In this document: in pieces, positions 54,296-63,261 of the stretch
How the letters are laid out: every line of letters begins with the position of its first letter
How positions within the stretch are numbered: position 1 is the first letter of the stretch
Origin: Geitlerinema sp. S16
GTDB taxonomy: Bacteria > Cyanobacteriota > Cyanobacteriia > Cyanobacteriales > Geitlerinemataceae
Reading direction: 5' to 3'
Assembly (NCBI GenBank): GCA_011390275.1
Contig: JAABST010000015.1
Span: forward strand, 1-64,000
DNA: 64,000 nt
Made by a program: the position numbers and the translations under genes
Notes under the pieces: model-generated
Told to the model about the DNA's origin: nothing
Databases searched by the model: none
Seen by the model: the letters and a program-made list of their open reading frames with translations, nothing else

Positions 54296-55330
54296 ATGTT
54301 TGGTTTGATCGGTCATCTCACTAGCCTAGAGCACGCTCAGGCAGCAGCTCGGGATATGGGTTATCCGGAGTATGCAGACGAAGGTCTCGATTTTTGGTGC
54401 TCGGCTCCTCCGCTGATGCTTGACCAAGAGATCACAGTTAAAAGCCTCACGGGTCAGGTAATTAAAGGCCGCTACGTCGAATCGTGCTTTCTGCCGGAAA
54501 TGTTGGCAACCCGTCGCATCAAGGCCGCAACGCGAAAAATTATTAATGCTATGGCTCATGCTCAAAAGCACGGCATTGATATCACAGCGTTGGGCGGCTT
54601 TTCGTCGATTATTTTTGAAAACTTCAATCTGAAGCAAATCGAACGCATTCGCAACATTCGCCTCGAATTTCAACGATTCACGACCGGCAATACCCACACG
54701 GCTTACATTATTTGCCGTCAGGTCGAGCAGGCCAGCGCCAAGCTCGGGATCGATTTGTCCAAGGCGACGATCGCCGTTTGTGGCGCGACGGGCGATATTG
54801 GCAGCGCCGTTTGTCGCTGGATGAATGCCCATACGGATGTTCAAGATTTGCTGCTGATCGCTCGCGATCGTGAACGCCTCAACGCGCTACAAACTGAGCT
54901 GGGGCGCGGTCGCATCCTGGGTCTCGATGAAGCCCTCCCCCAGGCGGACATCGTCGTTTGGGTTGCGAGTATGCCCAAGGGCGTTGAAATCGACGCCGAA
55001 TCGTTGAAGAAACCCTGCCTTCTCATTGACGGTGGCTATCCCAAAAATCTGGATACGAAAGTTCAAGCACCGGGTATTTACGTGCTTAAGGGCGGTATTG
55101 TTGAACACTCGCTCGACATTGATTGGCCATTAATGCAACTCGTCAACATGGATGCGCCCGGTCGTCAGCTCTTCGCCTGTTTTGCCGAATCCATGCTGCT
55201 GGAATTTGAAAAATGGCACACGAATTTTTCCTGGGGTCGCAACCAGATTACGGTTGAGAAGATGGAAAAAATTGGTGGTGTCTCGATCAAGCATGGCTTC
55301 AAGCCGATTCTGACCGGTATCGAAGCGTAA
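54296..55330 (+). CDS. aar: Long-chain acyl-[acyl-carrier-protein] reductase
   Basis: 344 residues from the chosen ATG ([15 protein letters not shown]), with GGAG eight bases upstream; the frame is open from 54221 but the family starts here. NADPH-dependent reduction of acyl-ACP to fatty aldehyde, the substrate of Ado. Rossmann motif [16 protein letters not shown] near residue 160; [19 protein letters not shown] is conserved before it. [10 protein letters not shown] holds the region after the catalytic Cys. A TAAAAT box at about 54204-54209 could give it its own promoter. Confidence 0.96.
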   Translation: MFGLIGHLTSLEHAQAAARDMGYPEYADEGLDFWCSAPPLMLDQEITVKSLTGQVIKGRYVESCFLPEMLATRRIKAATRKIINAMAHAQKHGIDITALGGFSSIIFENFNLKQIERIRNIRLEFQRFTTGNTHTAYIICRQVEQASAKLGIDLSKATIAVCGATGDIGSAVCRWMNAHTDVQDLLLIARDRERLNALQTELGRGRILGLDEALPQADIVVWVASMPKGVEIDAESLKKPCLLIDGGYPKNLDTKVQAPGIYVLKGGIVEHSLDIDWPLMQLVNMDAPGRQLFACFAESMLLEFEKWHTNFSWGRNQITVEKMEKIGGVSIKHGFKPILTGIEA

Positions 55331-55408
55331 CCGGTTCGGCTTTCGTCCCCATCGACCAACCCACGGCCTAATTTTCCTGTCGCCTGTTTCTATCGTCGCT
55401 ACCTCACT

Positions 55409-56380
55409 ATGCTGCTAGATTTCGAGAAACCCCTCGTTGAACTTGACAAACGTATCGAACAAATTCGCCAGATTGCGAGCGAAACGGATGTCGATGTGAG
55501 CGAGGAAATCCGGCAGCTTGAGCAGCGATCGTCACAGTTGCGTGAGGAAATTTTTTCGAGTTTGTCGCCCGCCCAGCGCCTACAGCTTGCGCGTCATCCC
55601 CAACGACCCAGCACGCTGGATTATATTCAAGCGATTTCCGATGAGTGGTTTGAGCTGCATGGCGATCGCGGTGGTTTCGATGATCCGGCGTTGGTGGGCG
55701 GCGTGGGTCGCCTCGGCGGCATGTCGGTAGTGATGCTCGGCCATCAAAAAGGGCGTGACACGAAAGATAATGTGCGTCGCAATTTTGGCATGGCCTCGCC
55801 TGGTGGTTATCGCAAGGCGATGCGGCTGATGGAACATGCCAATCGCTTTGGGATGCCGATTATTACGTTTATCGATACGCCGGGAGCCTGGGCAGGGCTG
55901 GAGGCGGAACACCTCGGGCAGGGCGAGGCGATCGCCTACAATCTGCGCGAGATGTTTAGCCTCGATGTGCCGATTATCTGTACGGTGATTGGTGAAGGTG
56001 GATCGGGCGGAGCGCTGGGGATTGGCGTTGGCGATCGGATCATGATGTTTGAACACGCGGTCTATACGGTGGCAACCCCGGAAGCCTGCGCGGCGATTTT
56101 GTGGAAGGATGCGGCTAAAGGCCCCCAAGCGGCGGAAGCGTTGAAAATTACGGCACGGGATTTAAGCAATCTCGGTATTCTCGATCGGCTATTGCCCGAG
56201 CCAAGCGGCGGTGTGCATTCTCATCCCGTCGAAGCCACGGAAATCCTCAAGCAGGCGTTAATTGAGGAAATTCAGGTGTTAAATCAGCTCACTCCGGAGG
56301 AGCGGCGCAATTTGCGTTATGAAAAATTCCGTAAAATCGGCGTTTTCCTCGAAGGAGAAGCATCCGCATCGATTGCTTAA
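55409..56380 (+). CDS. accA: Acetyl-CoA carboxylase carboxyltransferase subunit alpha
   Basis: 323 residues. Transfers the carboxyl group from biotin to acetyl-CoA, making malonyl-CoA for fatty acid synthesis. [61 protein letters not shown] are the carboxyltransferase signatures. 79 bases after aar, probably cotranscribed, linking acyl supply to alkane formation. Confidence 0.97.
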   Translation: MLLDFEKPLVELDKRIEQIRQIASETDVDVSEEIRQLEQRSSQLREEIFSSLSPAQRLQLARHPQRPSTLDYIQAISDEWFELHGDRGGFDDPALVGGVGRLGGMSVVMLGHQKGRDTKDNVRRNFGMASPGGYRKAMRLMEHANRFGMPIITFIDTPGAWAGLEAEHLGQGEAIAYNLREMFSLDVPIICTVIGEGGSGGALGIGVGDRIMMFEHAVYTVATPEACAAILWKDAAKGPQAAEALKITARDLSNLGILDRLLPEPSGGVHSHPVEATEILKQALIEEIQVLNQLTPEERRNLRYEKFRKIGVFLEGEASASIA

Positions 56381-56426
56381 ATTTGAGCTTCGAGAGCTGT
56401 GCGGATTTCAAGCGATGAAGCAACGA

Positions 56427-57461
56427 CTAAGGTTGTGAAAAATGCTGAAATCCTTGAAGACGATCGATCATTATCGATTTTTCTTTGTGCTGGCGATCGA
56501 CCATCAAAATCTCCGGCGATCGCGTCACCTCACCAATAATCGCCGCCCCGCAACCGGCAGCACTCACCAGCTCCTGCGCCCACAGCGCCGGTAAGCACAA
56601 CACCAACTCAAAATCTTCACCGCCGTACAGCGCCCACTCCAGCGCCTGCGACTCCGGTAGGTTCATCTGCATTAAACCCAAAAGCCGATCGCGCCACAGC
56701 ACCGCCCCGACACCGCTCGCCCGACAAATTTGCTCGATCGCATCCGCCAACCCATCGCTACTGTCCATCCCCGCGATCGCCTTCGCGTCCCCATTGCCGC
56801 CAACTTCCTGCCAATCCTGTAAGACCTCAACCAGATCAAGGCGAGGGCGGGGGCGCTGATGTGCCGCGATCGCCTGATCGCGATCAACTTGCCCGATCGC
56901 CTGTAACTCCTGCCGTTCCGGTTCGAGCAACAGCGCCAACCCCAAACGCGAAAGACCATGCTCACCAGTTATGACGATCGCATCGCCCACACAGGCACGA
57001 TCGCGGCGAAGCTCCGATCCGGGTTTGACCTCACCAAACGCCGAAATCGACACCGTCCGCACCGGTGACGAACACACATCACCGCCCACGATCGGCACAT
57101 CGAAACCGCCCACCTGTAAACAGTCCACCGCCCCACGATATAATCCCTTAACCCAAGCCACCGGCGTCGTCGGTGGTAATCCGAGGCTAATCGTCACGCC
57201 GATCGGCGTTGCTGCCATCGCCGCAATGTCCGATAAATTCGCCGCGATTGATCGCCAGCCCGCATCGTAGGCTGATGTTGTGTGATCGCTAAAATGCACC
57301 CCATCCACCAACATATCCGCCGTCACGACTAGCGAATATCCATCCCGCACAGCACACACCGCCGCATCATTGCCAATGACATCCGGCGGACAAAACCCCT
57401 GTACAAGGTGCAATAAACCCGATTCGCCGATCTCTTGAATTAGGATTTTGGCATGTTCCAT
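56427..57461 (-). CDS. thiL: Thiamine-monophosphate kinase
   Basis: 344 residues from MEHAKILIQEIGESG (57461); upstream in-frame codons to 57551 overlap the divergent methyltransferase leader and are not conserved. Phosphorylates thiamine phosphate to thiamine diphosphate. Motifs: VIGNDAAV (usually GDDAAV, so the first metal-binding Asp appears as Asn), VTADMLVDGVHF, AANLSDIAAM, GGDV, MDSSDGLAD, YGGEDFELV. The D-to-N change could weaken metal binding; the rest of the site is intact. Confidence 0.93.
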   Translation of the reverse strand: MEHAKILIQEIGESGLLHLVQGFCPPDVIGNDAAVCAVRDGYSLVVTADMLVDGVHFSDHTTSAYDAGWRSIAANLSDIAAMAATPIGVTISLGLPPTTPVAWVKGLYRGAVDCLQVGGFDVPIVGGDVCSSPVRTVSISAFGEVKPGSELRRDRACVGDAIVITGEHGLSRLGLALLLEPERQELQAIGQVDRDQAIAAHQRPRPRLDLVEVLQDWQEVGGNGDAKAIAGMDSSDGLADAIEQICRASGVGAVLWRDRLLGLMQMNLPESQALEWALYGGEDFELVLCLPALWAQELVSAAGCGAAIIGEVTRSPEILMVDRQHKEKSIMIDRLQGFQHFSQP

Positions 57462-57537
57462 TGTTGATGTTTCCGTTTGCTCGTGGCATACATTCCCCTC
57501 TATTGGCTCTTTGAATATAGACTCACATCGACCCCCA

Positions 57538-58476
57538 ATGCCCGACTCCACCGGTCAACCCCACCCTGATCGCTTTCGCCTCGAAACCACCGCTGACGGC
57601 TCGCAAACCTTCTTTTCCGACGAATTTAACCAGCTATTTCATAGCCACTTCGGCGCACACCAAGAAGCCGACGCCAAATTTGTCCAAGTCACCCGCCTCG
57701 CCGAACGCGCCGCCCACCGATCGCAAATCACCCTGATCGACATCTGCTACGGCCTCGGCTACAACACCGCCGCCGCTCTCACCACCATTTGGCACATTAA
57801 TCCCCAGTGTCGCGTTCACTGGTACGGCCTCGAAGCCGATCGTGACGTACCCCGCGCCGCGATCGCCGCCAACCTCCTCAACCCCTGGCCTGAAACCGTC
57901 CGCCAAACCCTCACCGACCTCGCCCACGCTGAAACCCTCGATCGCGACATCATCCAAGCCCGCCTGCTCATCGGCGACGCCCGCCAAACCATCACCCAAC
58001 TGCGCGACGCCAACCTTCAAGCCGACGCGATTTTTCTCGACCCCTTCGCCCCGCCCGACTGCCCCCAACTGTGGAGCGTCGAATTTTTAACCCACGTCGC
58101 CCACTGTTTAGCCCCCGACGGTGACCTCGCGACCTACTCCTGCGCCGCCGCCGTCCGATCGGCGCTGATCGCCGCTGGTCTACACATCGGCTCCACCCCG
58201 CCCATTGGCCGCAACACCCACGGAACCGCCGCCCGCTGGAACCCCGACACTCTCACACCCCTCGATCGCCGCGCCCGCGAACACCTCCACACCCGCGCCG
58301 CCATCCCCTACCGCGACCCCGACGGAACCGACAGCGCCGACACCCTACGCACTCGCCGCCGCGACGAACAAGCGCGATCGACCCTCGAAGCCACAACCCG
58401 CTGGAAAAAACGCTGGCGACAGCCGCCAGCAATCAGCACCGTGGACGGTGTCGAGCTGAAAAGCGAGATGAATTAA
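57538..58476 (+). CDS. MnmC-like SAM-dependent methyltransferase
   Basis: 312 residues from the ATG at 57538. It resembles the methyltransferase domain of MnmC, which finishes mnm5s2U at the wobble base of tRNA; the FAD oxidase domain is absent. LIDICYGLGYNTAAAL is the SAM-binding loop, DAIFLDPFAPPDCPQLW the catalytic motif, ATYSCAAAVRSALIAAG follows as in MnmC. The N-terminus TADGSQTFFSDEFNQLFHS is typical. In cyanobacteria such stand-alone proteins are common; the tRNA substrate is inferred. The C-terminus is rich in Arg and Thr and less conserved. Confidence 0.87.
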   Translation: MPDSTGQPHPDRFRLETTADGSQTFFSDEFNQLFHSHFGAHQEADAKFVQVTRLAERAAHRSQITLIDICYGLGYNTAAALTTIWHINPQCRVHWYGLEADRDVPRAAIAANLLNPWPETVRQTLTDLAHAETLDRDIIQARLLIGDARQTITQLRDANLQADAIFLDPFAPPDCPQLWSVEFLTHVAHCLAPDGDLATYSCAAAVRSALIAAGLHIGSTPPIGRNTHGTAARWNPDTLTPLDRRAREHLHTRAAIPYRDPDGTDSADTLRTRRRDEQARSTLEATTRWKKRWRQPPAISTVDGVELKSEMN

Positions 58477-58502
58477 CGCGAATTCGCGAGCATTCGTTTC
58501 GG

Positions 58503-58721
58503 CTAGGCGCTCGCCAGTGAGACGAGCCCCTGACGCACCGCGTACAGCAGCCGATCGATCAGAGCGCGATCGGCTTCCTTAAGCTGTTCTTCGAGCAAAG
58601 ACGCCTGCAAAATCGCGCGAGCGCTCAGAGTCATCGTTCCAGATTCCCACACCTGAAAATAAACATCGGGTAGGCTGATTGATCTGCTGCTATGGGAGGA
58701 AGAAGACATAATACGCACCAT
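58503..58721 (-). CDS. Small hypothetical protein
   Basis: 72 residues; a start five codons in (MSSSSHSS, 58709) is also possible. Ser-rich N-terminus, then a helical part TLSARAILQASLLEEQLKEADRALIDRLLYAVRQG. Protein-like helical pattern and coding-like base use argue for a real gene; I do not recognise the family. It follows the methyltransferase tail to tail. Confidence 0.5.
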   Translation of the reverse strand: MVRIMSSSSHSSRSISLPDVYFQVWESGTMTLSARAILQASLLEEQLKEADRALIDRLLYAVRQGLVSLASA

Positions 58722-58940
58722 GTAAGCCAGTACTTACGTAATACTTTCATCCAAAATAAGGGGTTATGTCCATGATGGGTGACACCCCTGATACTGGCCG
58801 GGGATATATTGTCACATAACTTTACGTTGTTGACTGTGAATTATAGAAATCGTCTTACCGTGAGACAAGCCAGCGATCACCCGCCGTCCCAGATCGGGAA
58901 TTGGCACAGGAGCCGCGCCAGGAGATTGAGTACGGATGGA

Positions 58941-59591
58941 TTAGGCGATCGTCTCTGGGGTTTCCGGGTTTGAGCTAACGCCTAGATAAATTTCGCAAAT
59001 ATCGATCGGTAGGGTGGTTTCGAGCTGGGCGATCGCCTTGGGCAAACGTCGGGCGACCTCGGCGGCAGAAATCGGATTGCCTTCGGCTTGGAGATAGGCC
59101 GCGATCCGCGTTTCGCTCCAGCGAAAGGTTTGGGACATGACGACGATCAGGCGAGCAAGGGGATCGAGGACATCCAGGGCTTGCTGGAGATAGCACCAAA
59201 GCGGCGGCGGCGCAGTTTCGAGGGAATAGTGAATCGCTTCAACGGGAGGCAGCTCGCTTTGGTTAATCGCGATCGCCGTCACATCAATCAGCCAATTTTG
59301 TAGCGTCGCTTGCTCGCCTTTGATCTCGTCCTGTTCTCGCAGATTCAGCGATCGCATTTCATAGAACACATGCCGCCAGATCGAGGCGAATAGGTAGTCC
59401 GCCTGAACGGGGGATTTGGCCATGTGGCGCACGAGGGTATAGACGATCGCGCTGTAGCGGCAAAAAATCGCGGTGAAATACTTGCCCGCTTCGGGATGTT
59501 GCTGATAGAGCGCGAGCAAGTCCCGATCGCTCTGATGAAACAGAGCTTTGACGAGGGGATGGTTGGCTTCGGTAAATTTTGGAATGTCCAC
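58941..59591 (-). CDS. Sigma-70-like protein of cyanobacteria
   Basis: 216 residues. N-terminal region FTEANHPLVKALFHQSDRDLLALYQQHPEAGKYFTAIFCRYSAIVYTL resembles region 2 of ECF-type sigma factors; a second helical domain (ARLIVVMSQTFRWSETRIAAYLQAEGNPISAAEVARRLPKAIAQLE) fits a region 4-like helix-turn-helix. This protein is widespread in cyanobacteria and usually annotated as sigma-70 family; whether it drives transcription is uncertain. Next upstream on the plus strand there is no anti-sigma gene. Confidence 0.75.
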   Translation of the reverse strand: MDIPKFTEANHPLVKALFHQSDRDLLALYQQHPEAGKYFTAIFCRYSAIVYTLVRHMAKSPVQADYLFASIWRHVFYEMRSLNLREQDEIKGEQATLQNWLIDVTAIAINQSELPPVEAIHYSLETAPPPLWCYLQQALDVLDPLARLIVVMSQTFRWSETRIAAYLQAEGNPISAAEVARRLPKAIAQLETTLPIDICEIYLGVSSNPETPETIA

Positions 59592-59696
59592 GACGCGATC
59601 GGCTCACAGCAGTTGAAGTCGCTTCTAGAATACCAGTCTCAATTTGCGCTCAACGGTTTTCGCTTGAGCAATCTCGTCCACGGATCGGTGTGATGC

Positions 59697-61178
59697 TTAT
59701 AGGACAGAAGAATCGGTTGCGGCTGGGCTTGCCAATGTTTCGGCCATCAACAGGCGATCGGCCTCCGATAGCGTCTCTTCTGGATCGCGATCAGGCACGC
59801 CTTTGACGTAATTCAGCTTGATTTCTTCCAAGATTTCGACCAGAGCTTGCTCCAAATCCTGCTGTACCAGCTCGTCGCGCAGCTCATCACGCAACACCCG
59901 CTTAAAGTTGTCCGAAAATTCCTCAAAGAGAACGCGACCGTCTTCGTCCTGATAGGCTTCGGCGAGTCCTTGACAGGTGGCCTGCGCCAGGATGTTGGCT
60001 AGACTATCGATCGCTTCCTGTGGCATGGCGGCGATGCCGGGGATTCCCGACAGGCCACGGTAAAGAGCCGAATCGCCGATCGAGCCTTGGAGGTTGTAGC
60101 GCAGCAGACCTGCCACGTCGGGCTGTAGCTGCGGCAAAATCCGCACCAGGGCGAGCTGAAGCGTAATATCGATCGCGCGTTCGACCTTGTCGGCAGCGCC
60201 AACCCGGACGTAGTTTTCCTGGGGATTGACGATCGCGCCCACCAATTTACCCGCCTCGATATCCTCTTTCACCTGATTAATCAACCGCACCAGCACAAAG
60301 GATGAGAGTCGATCTGCCAATTGCGCCGCCGGAACGTAGGTGATTTGGGCGATGACGCGGCGTAGATCGAGCAGCCCCGCGTGCTGCAAACGCACGGTCA
60401 TGGGAATGATCCGTAGCCAGCGATAGATCGGCAAAATGAGAAAAACATCGTACCAGCGGCGCAAGAGCGCATCGATCGGACTCACATCTCGGTGTTTGCG
60501 AGCGCGGTAGAGGGCTTGGAACAGAATATCGATCGCGAATAGCGCAATAAAGCTGGTATCGATCCAGCCAAATTGCTCGACAAAACCACCGTCAGCGCCA
60601 ATTTCTCTCGTGAAATTTGCCGCTAGTAACGGTCGTAATTTGCTGTCAAAAAAGGCGATCGCGCGTTCGGGTGTTTCCTGTTCGAGGTAGGCCGCGCTCC
60701 AAAACTCATCCCAGGCCACACGACTTGATTGCTGATTGAGCTGATCGCGGATCTGCTGCTGAAGTTTTCCGTAGGCTTCGGTTTGACCGGAAATCGCAAA
60801 GGGATTTTCGATGATAATCTGCTGGCTTTGCGATCGCAGATCGGCTAACCGTTCGCTAATTTCAGGGGCGCGAAGATCCACACCCGCATCCAGCGCCTCT
60901 TTCAGGCGATCGACCGTACCCAGGTAGCGCTGCGTATCCGGATGCGCCGAAATGCCGCGCACCGGATCATAGAACGCCACCAGCTCGGGGATGTGCGCCA
61001 AATAGCTCGATCGCCAATAAATGTAGGTCGCGTTAAAACCGACCAAGACAACATTAATCACGGCGAGCAAGGCCACAGCGCGATTCCAGCCCGACGCGAT
61101 CGCCTGGACGTACTGAGAGCGCGACTGAAGCCCGAAGTGCAGCAGTTGGGACAACGGACTTGGCGATCGATGCGTCAT
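59697..61178 (-). CDS. Conserved cyanobacterial membrane protein
   Basis: 493 residues. One membrane helix near the N-terminus (AVALLAVINVVLVGFNATYIY, about 34-54), a helical extracytoplasmic part (about 60-205), a second helix (TSFIALFAIDILFQAL, about 210-226) and possibly a short third (YDVFLILPIYRWLRIIPMTV). The C-terminal 230 residues are soluble, with VNPQENYVRVGAADKVERAIDITLQL and an acidic C-terminus. It lacks a known domain signature. It sits between the sigma-like gene and the RTX protease on the same strand. Function unknown. Confidence 0.78.
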   Translation of the reverse strand: MTHRSPSPLSQLLHFGLQSRSQYVQAIASGWNRAVALLAVINVVLVGFNATYIYWRSSYLAHIPELVAFYDPVRGISAHPDTQRYLGTVDRLKEALDAGVDLRAPEISERLADLRSQSQQIIIENPFAISGQTEAYGKLQQQIRDQLNQQSSRVAWDEFWSAAYLEQETPERAIAFFDSKLRPLLAANFTREIGADGGFVEQFGWIDTSFIALFAIDILFQALYRARKHRDVSPIDALLRRWYDVFLILPIYRWLRIIPMTVRLQHAGLLDLRRVIAQITYVPAAQLADRLSSFVLVRLINQVKEDIEAGKLVGAIVNPQENYVRVGAADKVERAIDITLQLALVRILPQLQPDVAGLLRYNLQGSIGDSALYRGLSGIPGIAAMPQEAIDSLANILAQATCQGLAEAYQDEDGRVLFEEFSDNFKRVLRDELRDELVQQDLEQALVEILEEIKLNYVKGVPDRDPEETLSEADRLLMAETLASPAATDSSVL

Positions 61179-61327
61179 GGGTTCGAGAACGTTACAGCTC
61201 TGTTTGAGGGGCTTGATCGGCGTCGGATTTTGGTCGATCGTGCCACCCGATCGCAGCCGATCAAGCCCGAACTGTCATCCAGCCTAACAACTGCCGCACA
61301 TTCTACCGGTGGGGTTTTCCGCAACCA

Positions 61328-62959
61328 TCACGTGAAACTGGTACTGACGAACTGACCGGCTAACTGAGCCGACGAGAGGTTATTCACGAAGCCCAGGATG
61401 GCATTTCCCGCATTGGCATCACGAATCAGTGTTCCGCTTACACCATTATGGGTCGTGTCTTCGAGCACCTGCGCCGCACCCGCTGACAGACCAATACGAT
61501 CGCTGCCGACCTCGAAATCCGTCACGATATCCGCCTGGGCAATCTCCGTCGTGGCGGTCGTCGATCGCAAAACAAACGTGTCGGCTCCCGCACCACCCGT
61601 CAACGTATCTTTCCCAAAGTCGCCGGACAGCGTATCGTCGCCCGCTCCCCCGTTCAGCACATCATTACCCTGACCGCCGACCAGCAGATCATTACCATCG
61701 CCGCCATTAACCACGTCATCGCCAAGATTGCCGCTGACGATTTGGTCATCGCCCGCATCGCCGCTGACAATATCGTTATCGCGCCCACCGACGATGAAAT
61801 CATTGCCGTTGCCGCCGCTGAGAACATCGATTCCCTGGTTGCCGCTGAGGATATCGCTGCCGTCATTGCCCGCGATCGTGTCATTCCCCGCGCCACCGAA
61901 CAGGAAATTATCCGAGGCATTGCCGACAATTTCGTCATTCCCCCCCGTAGCGAGCAAATCCTCGATTTGCATATCAAACGCCAGACGGATACCGAAAGCA
62001 TCAACCGGATAGGTGACGCCCGCCTGGGCTTGACCGGGCTGTCCCGCGTAGCTGCTGGCATTGCGGGCGCTTTGTGCCGTGAGGATGCCACCGGGGTTGA
62101 GATCAAAGTAGTAGCTATCCGCCGGGAGCGCCAGGGCGTTTAAGGTGTCCTTACCACCAGCGTCCCAGATCGTCCGCTTCCCCGCGAGATTGAGGGTCAG
62201 AGCGCCCATGTCAACCGTCGCCGGATTTTCTAAGTCGTTAGCGTTGCGGCTGAGGGTGTAGGTTGTGTCGCTGCTGTTAAAGGTTTTATTCGTGCCATAA
62301 AGAAACTGTAGGGCGCGAATGTCGTAGGGCATTAAGGTTGTCGCCGTCGCATTGTCCGCCTCGTTTTCGTTGTAACTCATGATCGTGTTCATGACGTGAT
62401 CGTCCGCGATCGGCAAAAATGGCCCCGGCGCATTCGGATCAGGAGTAAACCCGGCGTCATAATTGCCGGGATGATTTAAGCCCAGCGCGTGACCCAATTC
62501 ATGAATCACGGTTGAATACAGTTCCTCGTAAATGCTGCCCGTATTGCCGAGATCCGTCCCGAGCTGCACATCGCCACTGTCTGACGCATCCCCCGGAAAA
62601 TTTGCCTGACCGCCCACATCACCGCTAAATTTTCCCGCGACTACACGGATCTGACCTTGCGCCGCCGTGGTGTCGGCCACTTCCAGAAATTGCAGCGGGA
62701 TCACCGCTTCAAACTGTCGCTTAAAGCTCTCACGAACGGCACTTTTCGCGATCTCGCTGAGGACTTCCGCTGTCGGCGCTGCGGGATCGGGGGGGTAGGC
62801 TTTAACGGTTTCGGCGGTGGGAAAACTGAAGGTGACCGAACCGCCGTCCCATTTGGTGATGTTGGGGAAACCTTGGTCTCCTTCTTCGGTACGGGTTAAA
62901 GCGCCGATGTTGGTGCGATCGGGTTCCTGGGACGGAGCAATAACAAGTGTGGTTGCCAT
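61328..62959 (-). CDS. Serralysin-like M10 metalloprotease with RTX repeats
   Basis: 543 residues from MATTLVIAP (62959); upstream in-frame codons to 63058 look non-coding. Zinc protease: VIHELGHALGLNHPGNY carries the HExxHxxGxxH motif, NTIMSYNE is the Met-turn. The serralysin linker (MPYDIRALQFLYGTN) follows, then RTX repeats (GGAGNDTIAGNDGSDILSG) about 350-460, and DIVTDFEVGSDRIGL before the C-terminal secretion region. No signal peptide; type I export is expected, but no transporter lies here. Fourth RTX gene of the window. Confidence 0.92.
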   Translation of the reverse strand: MATTLVIAPSQEPDRTNIGALTRTEEGDQGFPNITKWDGGSVTFSFPTAETVKAYPPDPAAPTAEVLSEIAKSAVRESFKRQFEAVIPLQFLEVADTTAAQGQIRVVAGKFSGDVGGQANFPGDASDSGDVQLGTDLGNTGSIYEELYSTVIHELGHALGLNHPGNYDAGFTPDPNAPGPFLPIADDHVMNTIMSYNENEADNATATTLMPYDIRALQFLYGTNKTFNSSDTTYTLSRNANDLENPATVDMGALTLNLAGKRTIWDAGGKDTLNALALPADSYYFDLNPGGILTAQSARNASSYAGQPGQAQAGVTYPVDAFGIRLAFDMQIEDLLATGGNDEIVGNASDNFLFGGAGNDTIAGNDGSDILSGNQGIDVLSGGNGNDFIVGGRDNDIVSGDAGDDQIVSGNLGDDVVNGGDGNDLLVGGQGNDVLNGGAGDDTLSGDFGKDTLTGGAGADTFVLRSTTATTEIAQADIVTDFEVGSDRIGLSAGAAQVLEDTTHNGVSGTLIRDANAGNAILGFVNNLSSAQLAGQFVSTSFT

Positions 62960-63261
62960 GAATATGCGTGGGGAAATTTTGAGATGATGGGTTGAATCGG
63001 TAGAACACCCTGTAGATTGAGCTGGTCTAGCCCGCCGTGGCCGTGATTTTTCGGCCAATGATGCGACCCCTATTGTTGCATTCAGGTCTAATTACGTTTC
63101 GATAAGTCATGTGTCATATTGATGCATTTAGTGGGTGTAGGTCGGTCAAGATAATCAACAGTGACTTCAGACCTTTGAGGCTTCCAAAACCTCAAAGGTC
63201 TCACTTCCCGCGATCCATTCAATTTTCGACTTGTGCTACTAAAGTTTGGGGTTAACTCGCC
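62960..63261. other. Intergenic region between divergent genes
   Basis: 300 bases. It holds the perfect 12-bp hairpin at 63169-63201 (separate entry). No ORF is convincing. Confidence 0.5.
63169..63201. repeat. Perfect 12-bp palindrome AGACCTTTGAGG/CCTCAAAGGTCT
   Basis: Loop CTTCCAAAA. The same palindrome type is dispersed in many cyanobacterial genomes, so I read it as a REP-like element rather than a terminator; no gene ends here. Confidence 0.75.
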
